From assembly GCA_037439785.1 (NCBI GenBank), contig JBBIVJ010000023.1, positions 10,432-74,431 of the forward strand: a stretch of DNA of 64,000 bases, written 5' to 3'. The translations under genes and the position numbers were made by a program. Shown piece after piece: positions 37,784-45,835 of the stretch; positions within the stretch are counted from its first letter, which is position 1, and each line of letters opens with the position of its first letter. The notes under the pieces are model-generated. The model searched no databases, was not told where the DNA came from, and saw only the letters and a program-made list of their open reading frames with translations. The stretch comes from DSVZ01 sp037439785 (GTDB taxonomy: Bacteria; Verrucomicrobiota; Verrucomicrobiia; Limisphaerales; J093).

Positions 37784-38334
37784 ATGCAACCCACCCCCCC
37801 CCCACGTCCGTTCCCCTGCCCACCCCGCGAGGCAAACCGAGCTTCGGGCCGCCCCTGGCCGCCGCGCTGCTCCTGGCAGCGGTGCCGGCGGTTGCCGACC
37901 AACGCCTCCCCTTCCGGAGCAAGGGCGAGATCGTGACCGACGAGGCCCGCTCGAACCTCCAACAGGTGCCCCTGCTGCTGGTGGGGCATGACGTCGGCCA
38001 GGGCACCATGCTGGGCCGGTACACTTCCCGGTACGAGGTCCGCGCCTGGCCGGCCCTGACGCCTTCCGGTGGTTGGCACTGGGTGTACGCGGGCACCTTC
38101 GTCTGCACCGCCGCCGACGGGGCGACGCTTACGGCCAGCCTCCGTGCCGAAGCACCCATGAACGGAGACGGTTCCTCGGGGGAGTTGACCGCCACCGTGG
38201 TCGTCCTCGAAGGCAGCGGACGCCTGGCGGGAGTGCGCGGCGGGTGGATATCGCGCGCCGTCCCCACCCCCACCGGGTTTGCCTACCAGTCCGAAGGGGA
38301 ACTGGTCCTGCCCGACAAGCGCGGGCGTCGTTGA
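37784..38334 (+). CDS. Small secreted beta-rich protein, frame broken at a C10 tract
   Basis: The gene has its start ATG (37784) and Shine-Dalgarno in one frame, but the rest of a convincing protein in another. The shift falls exactly at ten consecutive C (37794-37803). Read in the second frame the N-terminus is a signal peptide (FGPPLAAALLLAAVPAVA, cleavage before DQRLPF) followed by a mature domain with GHDVGQGTMLGRYTS, GTFVCTAADGATLTASL and VLEGSGRLAGVRGG. The latter resembles small secreted barrel proteins of unknown role. A one-base gain or a -1 slip at the C run would join the frames; a GTG at 37882 gives only a truncated form. Phase variation, assembly error and pseudogene are all possible. 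Confidence 0.7.
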
Positions 38335-38457
38335 ATCGCCGGTTTGAACCGCCAGTTGATCTGAACCGCTTGCCGCACCGCTCGCGGCCCCGGCGGAGCG
38401 GGCAGTTTCGGACATTCCGACTTTGACCCGCCGGCGGGAAACGAGTTTCCTGCCGCC

Positions 38458-39246
38458 GTGCAAGAGCCCCCTGCTGCCGAGCGCACCTTCCAGGTGGACG
38501 CCCTGGAAGTGCGCCTCTACCCGGACCAACCCGCCCTGGCTGCCGCCGCCGCACACGCCGCTGCCGCCGTCCTGCGGGAAGCCCTGACCCGCCGCGGTGA
38601 GGCCCGCGCCATCCTCGCCAGTGCCACGTCGCAGATTCAGTTCCTGGCCGCCCTGACCGCCACCCCGGACCTGGACTGGTCCCGCGTGGCGCTCTTCCAC
38701 ATGGACGAGTACCTCGGCCTGCCGGCCGACCACCCGGCCAGCTTCCGCCGTTTCTTACAGGAACACGTCGCCGCCAAAATCCGGCCCAGCGCCCTGCACC
38801 TGATCGCCGGCGACGCCCCCCAACCGCTCCAGGAAATCGCCCGCTACACCGCCCTGCTCGAGGCCACGCCCCTGGACCTGTGCTGCCTGGGCATCGGCGA
38901 AAACGGCCACCTCGCCTTCAACGATCCGCCCGTGGCCGACTTCGACGACCCGCACCCGATGAAACTGGTCGAGCTCGACGAGGCCTGTCGCCGCCAGCAG
39001 GTCGGCGAGGGCTGCTTCCCCAGCCTCGAGGCCGTGCCCCGCTACGCCTACACGCTCACCCTCCCGACGTTGTGTCGGGCGACGCGGCTGGTCTGTGTGG
39101 TGCCGGAGCGCCGCAAAGCCGTGGCCGTGCGCGATGCCCTCTACGGGCCGATCCACCCCGCCTGCCCGGCCTCGATCCTGCGCCGCCAACCGCACGCCAC
39201 ATTGTTCCTCGATGCTGCGTCCGCGTCGTTGCTGAAAACCGCGTAG
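38458..39246 (+). CDS. nagB: Glucosamine-6-phosphate deaminase
   Basis: 262 residues from a GTG at 38458. Characteristic active-site segments are present: ASATSQIQFLAAL, FHMDEYLGLPADHPASFRRFL (catalytic Asp region), LGIGENGHLAFNDPP and PRYAYTLTLPTLCRA. It converts glucosamine-6-phosphate to fructose-6-phosphate plus ammonia in amino-sugar catabolism. Ala-rich helices in the N-terminal part reflect the high GC. No other nag genes adjoin; the allosteric GlcNAc6P site cannot be judged. Confidence 0.9.
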   Translation: MQEPPAAERTFQVDALEVRLYPDQPALAAAAAHAAAAVLREALTRRGEARAILASATSQIQFLAALTATPDLDWSRVALFHMDEYLGLPADHPASFRRFLQEHVAAKIRPSALHLIAGDAPQPLQEIARYTALLEATPLDLCCLGIGENGHLAFNDPPVADFDDPHPMKLVELDEACRRQQVGEGCFPSLEAVPRYAYTLTLPTLCRATRLVCVVPERRKAVAVRDALYGPIHPACPASILRRQPHATLFLDAASASLLKTA

Positions 39247-39659
39247 CTCGGTCTCGCCGCCGGCCAGGGGGGGAATGGACTGCCGTGCCGAAGGCTGAAG
39301 TCCAAAGTGCGAAGTCCGAAATCCGAAGTGGCCAGTCACGCCCCCAAGCGCCCGCGGGCAGGGGCCGCCCCATGGCGGGCCTGCGTGACGGCGTCCCGCT
39401 GCCGTTTCTTCCCGCGACACACCCAGCCATCTTTCCAAAGCGCCAGAAGGCTGGCGCAGTCCCCAAGCTCGCATCCCGGTTTCCCAGCATCCGCCCGTTC
39501 CCGCATCCGGCATCCGCAGTGGAGAGTGCGGCGGTTTACGCCGCGCTTGCGGTCGGCTGTCAGCCGCGTCGGGCTTGACGGCCGTCAATGCTCTCCGCGG
39601 CCCCGCGTAACTTTTCCCCGCCCCCGCGGTTCGGCTTGCCTGTGCGTGTGACCGAATGG
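39247..39659 (+). repeat. Gene-free stretch with interspersed repeats
   Basis: 413 bp without a gene. It contains GAAGTCCGAAATCCGAAGTG (39311-39330), related to repeats at 13763 and 35912, and a palindromic GCGCCAGAAGGCTGGCGC arm near 39440-39457 that resembles 35945-36006. CATCCGGCATC-type words near 39510 also occur near 13710. Confidence 0.55.
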
Positions 39660-40880
39660 ATGGTTTCCTCTCGCGGGCGCCGGCTGCTGTGGGGGGTGGG
39701 GCTGGTGGCGGTTGCGGCGGGGGTGCTCCTGCGGCTGAAGCTGACGCCGATGCCGGTCGAGACGGTGGCGGTCCGGCGCGAGACGCTCGTGGCCGAGGTG
39801 CTGGGGACGGGCACCCTGGAGGCGCGGGTCAAGACCGACCTCAGCCCGCGCCTCCAGGAACGGCTGGCCGAGGTGCTGGTGGACCAGGGCGACGCGGTTC
39901 GGGCCGGCCAGTTGCTGGCCCGCCTGGACGACGGCGAACTGCGCCGGCAAGTGGCCGTGGCCGAGGCCGCGCTGGCCGCGGCCCGGGCGGCGCGGGAGCG
40001 CACCCGTACCGAGGAGGCGCGGGCGCTGGCGGTGCTGGAACAGGCCCGGCTCAACCACGAACGCGGCCTGGCCCTGCTGGCCACACGCGTCGCCGCCCAG
40101 GCGGACGTGGACAAGGCGGTCGAGGCCCTGCACGTTGCCGAGGCGGACCTCCAGCGGGCGCGCGCTGCGATCGTCGAGGCGGAAAAGCAGGTCCTGACTG
40201 CCGAGCGCACGCTGGCGTGGCAGCGGGAGCGGCTCGAGTTCACGCGGCTGACCAGTCCGTTTGACGGGCTGGTGGTGCGTCGCGACCGTGATCCCGGCGG
40301 GGTGGTGGTGCCGGGCAGTTCCCTCTTGCGGGTGGTGGCCACCAATGAACTTTGGGTTTCCGCCTGGGTGGACGAGACCGCGATGGCCGCCCTGGCCCCC
40401 GGTCAGCCGGCCCGGGTGGTGTTTCGCAGCGAGCCCGACCGCCCTTATCCCGGCGAAGTGGCCCGGCTCGGACGCGAGGCCGACCGGGAGACGCGGGAGT
40501 TTGTGGTGGAGGTGCGGGTGGGGGCCCTGCCGGCGCATTGGGCGGTGGGCCAACGGGCCGAGGTGTTCATCGAGACCGGTCGTCAGGAAGGGGCCCTGGT
40601 GCTGCCGGTGCGCTGTCTGGTCTGGCGCAGTGGCCAGCCGGGGGTCTGGGTGGAATCCGGGGGGCGGGCGCGATGGCAGCCGGTCCGGCCGGGTCTGCGG
40701 GGGCGCGAGCGGTGGGGAATCCTGGAGGGTCTCGAGGCGGGCGCTCGTGTGCTTGTGCCGCCGGCGGGCCGGCAGGTGGCGGCGCTGCAGGAAGGCCGGC
40801 GGGTCGTGGCGGCGCCGGCCGTGGGGCGGACGTCGGACCGGAAGTCGGGGCGGAACCTTGAACCTGTCTCGACGCCGTGA
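39660..40880 (+). CDS. HlyD/RND-type periplasmic adaptor subunit
   Basis: About 406 residues from the ATG at 39660; GTG codons at 39642 and 39648 are alternative starts. An N-terminal anchor (LLWGVGLVAVAAGVLLRL) is followed by a lipoyl-like half (GTGTLEARVKTDLSPRLQERLAEVLVDQGDAVRAGQLLARLDD), a long coiled-coil hairpin (Ala/Arg/Glu-rich, about 95-185), the second lipoyl half (LTSPFDGLVVRRDRDPGGVV) and a beta-barrel (ELWVSAWVDETAM). It bridges an inner-membrane ABC exporter to the outer membrane. The stop overlaps the permease start (GTGA). Confidence 0.92.
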   Translation: MVSSRGRRLLWGVGLVAVAAGVLLRLKLTPMPVETVAVRRETLVAEVLGTGTLEARVKTDLSPRLQERLAEVLVDQGDAVRAGQLLARLDDGELRRQVAVAEAALAAARAARERTRTEEARALAVLEQARLNHERGLALLATRVAAQADVDKAVEALHVAEADLQRARAAIVEAEKQVLTAERTLAWQRERLEFTRLTSPFDGLVVRRDRDPGGVVVPGSSLLRVVATNELWVSAWVDETAMAALAPGQPARVVFRSEPDRPYPGEVARLGREADRETREFVVEVRVGALPAHWAVGQRAEVFIETGRQEGALVLPVRCLVWRSGQPGVWVESGGRARWQPVRPGLRGRERWGILEGLEAGARVLVPPAGRQVAALQEGRRVVAAPAVGRTSDRKSGRNLEPVSTP

Positions 40881-42091
40881 ATCTGGCCGTTCGCGACATC
40901 CGCCACAACCTGGCCCGGTTTGCGTTGACCACGCTGGGCATCGGGTTGCTGCTCATGATTGTGATGGGCATGGGCGGCATTTAGCGGGGCCTGATTGTTG
41001 AAGCCACTCTGCTGGTGGACCGCATCGGGGCGGACCTGTGGCTGGTGCAGGGGGAGACGCGCGGGCCGTTCGCCGAGTTGTCCCGCGTGGCCGCCAACCT
41101 CGAGGACCGCGCTCGGGCCGTGCCGGGGGTGGCGTCGGCGCGGCGGTTGGTCTCCCACACCGTCCAACGCGAACACCGGGGGCGCCCCCTGCGGATCGTG
41201 GTCCAGGGTTTGTCCTGGCCGGAGGACAGGGGAGGGTGGTTGCCGCTGGTGGCGGGCCGGCCGCTGGGCCAGGCGCATTATGAAATGATCGCCGACCGCT
41301 CGCTCGGGCTGGCGCCGGGCGAACGGGTGCGGCTGGGCAAGGACACCTACACCGTTGTCGGCCTCACGCAGGGCATGGTGGGCTCGGGCGGCGACGGCCT
41401 GGCCTTTTTCACCGTGGCGGACGCGCAGGCCATCCAGTTCGATGAACCGCCCGAGGCGGTCCGGCTGGAACGTGCCGCGCGGGTGGGACGTTTTCTGGCC
41501 AGTGACCCCGGCCGGGTGCTGCCCCATCTGGCCGCCCGCGGGGCGGGGCCGGCGGCCGATATTCCGGCGCTGGGCCGGCAACTGGTCAGCGCGGTGTTGG
41601 TGACGCTGGCGCCGGGGGCCGATGCCGACCAGGTGGCCGCCACCCTGCGGCGCTGGCCGGACGTGACGGTGTACCGGACGGCCGAACAGCGGGACCTGCT
41701 GCTGGCGGGCATGGTGGACAAGGCCCGCCGTCAACTCGGCCTGTTCCGGGTGCTGCTGGTGATCATTTCGACCCTGGTGCTGGCGCTGATCCTGTACACG
41801 CTCACGCTGGACAAGCTCCACGACCTCGCCCTGCTCAAACTCCTCGGCGCCCGCAACGGAGTCATCGCGGGCCTGATTTTGCATCAGGCGTTGCTGATCG
41901 GCGCCCTGGGTTACGGGCTGGCGTGGGGGTTGGGGAGCCTGGCCTTCCCCCGTTTCCCGCGGCTGGTGGTCATCGAACCGGCGGACCTGATGGCGCTGGC
42001 GGTGATTGTCCTGGTCAGCTCGGTGGTGGCCAGCCTGCTGGGCATAGCCAGGGCCATGCGGGTGGAACCGAACCGGGTGCTCGCCACATGA
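40877..42091 (+). pseudogene. DevC/MacB-like ABC exporter permease interrupted by an in-frame TAG
   Basis: The frame starts at a GTG (40877) overlapping the adaptor stop: MNLAVRDIRHNLARFALTTLG. After a full first membrane segment (LLLMIVMGMGGI) a TAG at 40982-40984 interrupts it, then the same frame continues (RGLIVEATLLVDRIGADLWLVQ) to a TGA at 42091 that overlaps the ATPase start. The remaining part has the periplasmic domain and three C-terminal membrane segments (LLVIISTLVLALILYTLTLD, VIAGLILHQALLIGALGYGLAW, LMALAVIVLVSSVVASLLGIA). A Tyr codon (TAC/TAT) would be natural at this position. Restart at GTG 41015 would lose the first membrane segment. Nonsense mutation, sequencing error or read-through cannot be separated here. 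Confidence 0.8.
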
Positions 42092-42837
42092 ACGCCGCCC
42101 CGCCGCCCCCCCTGGCCGTCGAGGCCCACGGCCTGACCAAGATCTATGGCCACGGCGAGACCGAGGTCGTGGCGTTGCGGGACGTGTCATTGCAGGTCCG
42201 GCCCGGGGAAGTGGTGGCGTTGCTGGGGCCGAGCGGCGCGGGCAAGTCCACCCTGCTTACCGCGCTGGGACTGGTGAATCCACCCACCCGTGGCCGTATC
42301 GCCATTGGCGGCCGGCCGGTCCTGGAGGGGGAGCGGGCGCTGACCGACCTGCGCGCCTTCCGCCGGCAGCATCTGGGGTTTGTGTTCCAGAAGGCCAACC
42401 TCATCCCGTTCCTGACCGCGCTGGAGAATGTCCAGGTCGCCCTCGAGATCAACGACGTGCCGCCCCGCGCCGCCCGCCAGCGGGCACTGGCGTTGCTCGA
42501 TTATCTGGGCGTGGCCGACCGCGCGCGGCACCGGCCGGACGCGCTTTCCGGCGGCCAGCAGCAGCGGGTGGCCGTGGCCCGGGCGCTGGCCAATGAACCC
42601 CGCCTCATCCTTGCCGATGAACCGACCGCGGCGTTGGACAGCCACCGCGGCCGCCAGGTGATGGAATTGTTCGCCCGCGTGGCCCACGAGCGCCGGGCGG
42701 GGGTGATCGTGGTGACCCACGACCACCGGGCGCTGAATGTGTTTGACCGCATCCTCGAGATGGAAGACGGCCGCCTGACCCGGGAGTCCCGGCCGGCGTG
42801 TAACCTTTGCCGGGAAGATGGCTCGGCCCCGGCATGA
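42088..42837 (+). CDS. ABC exporter ATPase, DevA/LolD-like
   Basis: 249 residues from the ATG at 42088. Walker A is GPSGAGKST, Q-loop VFQKANLIPF, signature LSGGQQQR, Walker B LILADEPTAALDS and the H-loop VVTHDHR. Sequence style (ALTDLRAFRRQHLGFVFQ) fits the DevA/MacB/LolD group, matching the adjacent permease and adaptor. It powers export of an unidentified substrate across the envelope. Four-nucleotide overlaps on both sides show a tight operon. Confidence 0.94.
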   Translation: MNAAPPPPLAVEAHGLTKIYGHGETEVVALRDVSLQVRPGEVVALLGPSGAGKSTLLTALGLVNPPTRGRIAIGGRPVLEGERALTDLRAFRRQHLGFVFQKANLIPFLTALENVQVALEINDVPPRAARQRALALLDYLGVADRARHRPDALSGGQQQRVAVARALANEPRLILADEPTAALDSHRGRQVMELFARVAHERRAGVIVVTHDHRALNVFDRILEMEDGRLTRESRPACNLCREDGSAPA

Positions 42838-43541
42838 TGCGGTTGACGATTGTTGACGGAGCGAAGGTGCCACGCACGGGAAGGGTGCGGCACGGAAGCG
42901 GATTGCCGGCTCCGCTGGCCCAACGGCTGGTCGCCGGGGCGGTGTTGTTGCTCATGGCGGGCGGGGTGGGCTGCCGGCCGACGGCCCGGGCCCCGGCCGA
43001 GGCGGCCGTGCCACCGGCCTTGGAAACCGCGGCGCGGGAACGGGGGCGGGCCATCGCCAGCCAGGCCTTCGCCCTGCTGAGCACCGACCTGGCCCGGGCC
43101 CTGGCCGCCGGCGGTGTGACGAACGCGTTGCCGTACTGCTCCGAGCGGGCGTATCCGCTGACCGAGCTGGTCGCAGCCACGAACCAGGTCCGGCTGCGCC
43201 GCATCACGCACCGGCCGCGCAACCCCACCAATGCCCCCGCGGCGGGGGAGTTGGCGGTGCTGCGCGGGTTCCAACTGGCGCTGGAGCGCGGCGAGACCCC
43301 CGCGCCGATGGTGCGGGCGACGAGCAGCAACACCGTGGTGTTTTTCTCGCCCATCGTGATCACCAACCCGCTCTGCCTCCAGTGCCACGGGGTGGTGGAC
43401 CGGGATATCCTGCCGGGGACGGCGAGCCTGTTGCAGCGGCTGTACCCGCAGGATCAGGCCACGGGATTCAAGCTGGGGGATCTGCGGGGGGCCTGGCGGG
43501 TCGAGTTCGACCGGGCGGCGCTGGAGGCCCCCTCGCCTTGA
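42834..43541 (+). CDS. DUF3365 (Tll0287-like) haem-binding envelope protein
   Basis: 235 residues; start ATG at 42834 overlaps the ATPase stop (ATGA), with a second ATG at 42837. After a lipoprotein-like leader (LVAGAVLLLMAGGVGC, Cys as candidate lipidation site) the domain shows ALPYCSERAYPL, RRITHRPRNPTNAP and one c-type haem motif, CLQCHG. DUF3365 proteins bind a single haem c and are thought to sense or transfer electrons in the periplasm. Its place as last gene of an ABC-exporter operon is unusual and suggests a redox role tied to the exported substrate. Confidence 0.85.
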   Translation: MMRLTIVDGAKVPRTGRVRHGSGLPAPLAQRLVAGAVLLLMAGGVGCRPTARAPAEAAVPPALETAARERGRAIASQAFALLSTDLARALAAGGVTNALPYCSERAYPLTELVAATNQVRLRRITHRPRNPTNAPAAGELAVLRGFQLALERGETPAPMVRATSSNTVVFFSPIVITNPLCLQCHGVVDRDILPGTASLLQRLYPQDQATGFKLGDLRGAWRVEFDRAALEAPSP

Positions 43542-43661
43542 CGTTGCCGTCTGCCCGCCGCAGGCTCCCGCCATTCGCGGCGGCCACCGGACTCCCCCAC
43601 GTGGCGGGCGGGGTTCAGCCCCGCCGCTTCCCTCCGTCTCCGGTCCGCCCGAAGTCTGGCC

Positions 43662-45275
43662 ATGAAGACGCGGCAATGGATCGGCTTGGTGCTCGGCTTG
43701 ACGGGATTGCTGCTGCCCTGGTTGGTGCCGTTGCCGGGGTTGAGTTTTCCCGCCCAGGTGACGCTGGCCATTTTCCTGCTGGCGGCGGCGTTCTGGTTGT
43801 TCGAGCCGGTGCCGATCTACACCACGTCGCTGCTGGTGATTTTCCTGGAGGTGCTGCTGCTGAGCGCGGAGGGGCCGCTGTTCAAGCTGTTGCGTCCGCC
43901 CACCGTCGGGCCCCGCGCCACCGGGGTGGCGGGGGAGTATTGGGTGCCGGCGGGCAGTGTGGGGGCGGATCAAAGCCTGCTGGTGGTCAAGCCGGCGGGG
44001 GGCAAGGAGCGGTTGCGCGTGGAGCGCCTGGCGGAGGAGGCGGGGCTGGTGCGGGTGCGGGCGGCGACGCTGAGCACCAACAGCGTGGTGCTGGCGCGGC
44101 CGGACCATTGGACGGCGGGTTACGCCGCGCCGGGGTACGCGACGTTCTTCGCGGCGATGGCCGACCCGATCATCATCCTGTTTCTGGGGGGGTGCCTGTT
44201 GGCGGATGCCTCGGTGAAGTACCGGCTGGACCGGGCGTTGACGACGTTGTTTTTGCGTCCGCTGGGGGACAACCCGCGGCTGATCGTGTTGGGGTTGCTG
44301 GTGGCCACGGCCACGCTCTCGGCCTTCATGAGCAACACGGCCACGACGGCGATGATGATGACGGTGGTGCTGCCGTTATTGGCCGGCCTGCCTGCCCGGG
44401 ATCCGCTGCGGGTGACCCTGGTGCTGGCGATTCCCATCGGCGCAAACATCGGCGGCATCGCCACGCCCATCGGCACGCCGCCCAATGCGATTGCCCTGGC
44501 AGCGCTGAGCCGGACGGGGGCGGGGGTGTCGTTTGGGACGTGGGTGTTGATGGCGCTGCCGGTGGTGGGGGTGACGTTGGGGTTGAGCTGGCTGGTGTTG
44601 CTGAAACTGTATCCGCCCCAAACGGCGGCCCTGCGGCTGGAGTTGGGCGGGGGCTTCGAGCGGTCCGGCCGCGCCCTGGGCCTGTATGCGGTGTTCGGCC
44701 TGACGGCGCTGCTGTGGTTCACGGAAAACCAGCACGGCATCAGCAGCAACATCGTGGCCTTCCTGCCGGTGGTGGCGCTGCCGATGTTTGGCATCGTGGG
44801 CAAAAAGGAGATTCACGCCCTGCCGTGGGATGTGTTCTGGCTGATGGCCGGGGGGATTTCGCTGGGGACGGCGATCAAATCCACCGGCCTGGCGGAGTGG
44901 ATGGTGGGGCAGGTGAACTGGACCACACTGGGCGGCTTTGCGGTGGTGGTGGGGCTGGCGGCAGCGTCGTTTTTGCTGGCGAATTTTCTGTCGCACACCG
45001 TCACGGTGACCTTGTTGGCGCCACTGGCGGTGAGCGTGGGCTCAGCCGTGGGCCGGAGTGCGGGGTTTGATCTGACCACGGCGTTGGTGGCCGTGGCGGT
45101 GGCGTCGAGTTATGGGATGACCCTGCCGATTTCCACCCCGCCCAACGCCATAGCCATGGGCAGCGGCGAACTGCAGACGCCCCATCTGGTCAGGGCGGGC
45201 GGGCTTATCGGTCTGGCCGGCATGGGGTGGGTGGTGCTGCTGGCCCGCTTTTACTGGCCCTGGTTTGCGCCGTGA
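43662..45275 (+). CDS. DASS/SLC13-family anion:sodium symporter
   Basis: 537 residues, about ten or more membrane segments. Both SNT-type signatures are present: FMSNTATTAMMM with PIGTPPNAIALAAL, and ANFLSHTVTVTLLAPL with PISTPPNAIAMGSGEL. Members import dicarboxylates, citrate or sulfate with sodium; the exact substrate is not clear. About 75 extra residues (roughly 76-150, LRPPTVGPRATG...ARPDHWTAGY), soluble and beta-rich in appearance, sit after the second membrane segment, an insert not typical of the family. No coupled gene downstream except the two-component pair. Confidence 0.9.
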   Translation: MKTRQWIGLVLGLTGLLLPWLVPLPGLSFPAQVTLAIFLLAAAFWLFEPVPIYTTSLLVIFLEVLLLSAEGPLFKLLRPPTVGPRATGVAGEYWVPAGSVGADQSLLVVKPAGGKERLRVERLAEEAGLVRVRAATLSTNSVVLARPDHWTAGYAAPGYATFFAAMADPIIILFLGGCLLADASVKYRLDRALTTLFLRPLGDNPRLIVLGLLVATATLSAFMSNTATTAMMMTVVLPLLAGLPARDPLRVTLVLAIPIGANIGGIATPIGTPPNAIALAALSRTGAGVSFGTWVLMALPVVGVTLGLSWLVLLKLYPPQTAALRLELGGGFERSGRALGLYAVFGLTALLWFTENQHGISSNIVAFLPVVALPMFGIVGKKEIHALPWDVFWLMAGGISLGTAIKSTGLAEWMVGQVNWTTLGGFAVVVGLAAASFLLANFLSHTVTVTLLAPLAVSVGSAVGRSAGFDLTTALVAVAVASSYGMTLPISTPPNAIAMGSGELQTPHLVRAGGLIGLAGMGWVVLLARFYWPWFAP

Positions 45276-45304
45276 CCGACAACCTGTTGCGCCCTGTATC
45301 CCCC

Positions 45305-45802
45305 ATGAGCCGCATCTACATCCTCTGCGTCGAAGACGAGCCGGAAGTCCTGACGGCGGTGGTGCGTGACCTGGCGCCCTTCGAGGAGAAGTTCCCCATC
45401 GAGGCGGTCTCCACCGCGGGGGAAGCACGGCGGGTGGTGCAGGAGGTTATTCTGCCCCGGGGAAAGCTGGGCGTGGTGGTCTGCGACCACGTGTTGCCGG
45501 GGGAGGACGGCGTGTCCTTCCTGGTGGCGCTGCAGCGGGATCCGCGGACTGCTTCGGCCCGCAAAATACTGCTGACGGCCCAGGCGGGTTTGGCGGCCAC
45601 GGTCCAGGCCCTCAACCAGGCCGCGCTCAAGCATTATCTGGCCAAGCCCTGGCAGCCGGATGAACTGCGCGCGGTGGTGCGCCGGCAACTCACGGACTTT
45701 GTCCTGGAACAGGAAACGGACCTCTACCCGTACCTGACGCTGCTCGAGGCAGAGCGTTTGAGCGAAAAAATCCGGCAACAACCCCTGCCCGGCGACCGGT
45801 AA
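45305..45802 (+). CDS. Response regulator, receiver domain only
   Basis: 165 residues from the ATG at 45305. A single receiver domain: acidic pair in YILCVEDEPEVL, phospho-Asp at residue 61 (VVVCDHVLPGEDG), switch residue in LLTAQAG and Lys in HYLAKPWQP. The C-terminal helix (QLTDFVLEQETDLYPYLTLLEAERLSEKI) is short, with no DNA-binding or enzymatic output. It precedes a kinase gene by 33 nt and is probably its partner. Confidence 0.9.
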   Translation: MSRIYILCVEDEPEVLTAVVRDLAPFEEKFPIEAVSTAGEARRVVQEVILPRGKLGVVVCDHVLPGEDGVSFLVALQRDPRTASARKILLTAQAGLAATVQALNQAALKHYLAKPWQPDELRAVVRRQLTDFVLEQETDLYPYLTLLEAERLSEKIRQQPLPGDR

Positions 45803-45835
45803 CGGAAGGCGGCCCGAAGGTCCCGGCTGCTGCGC

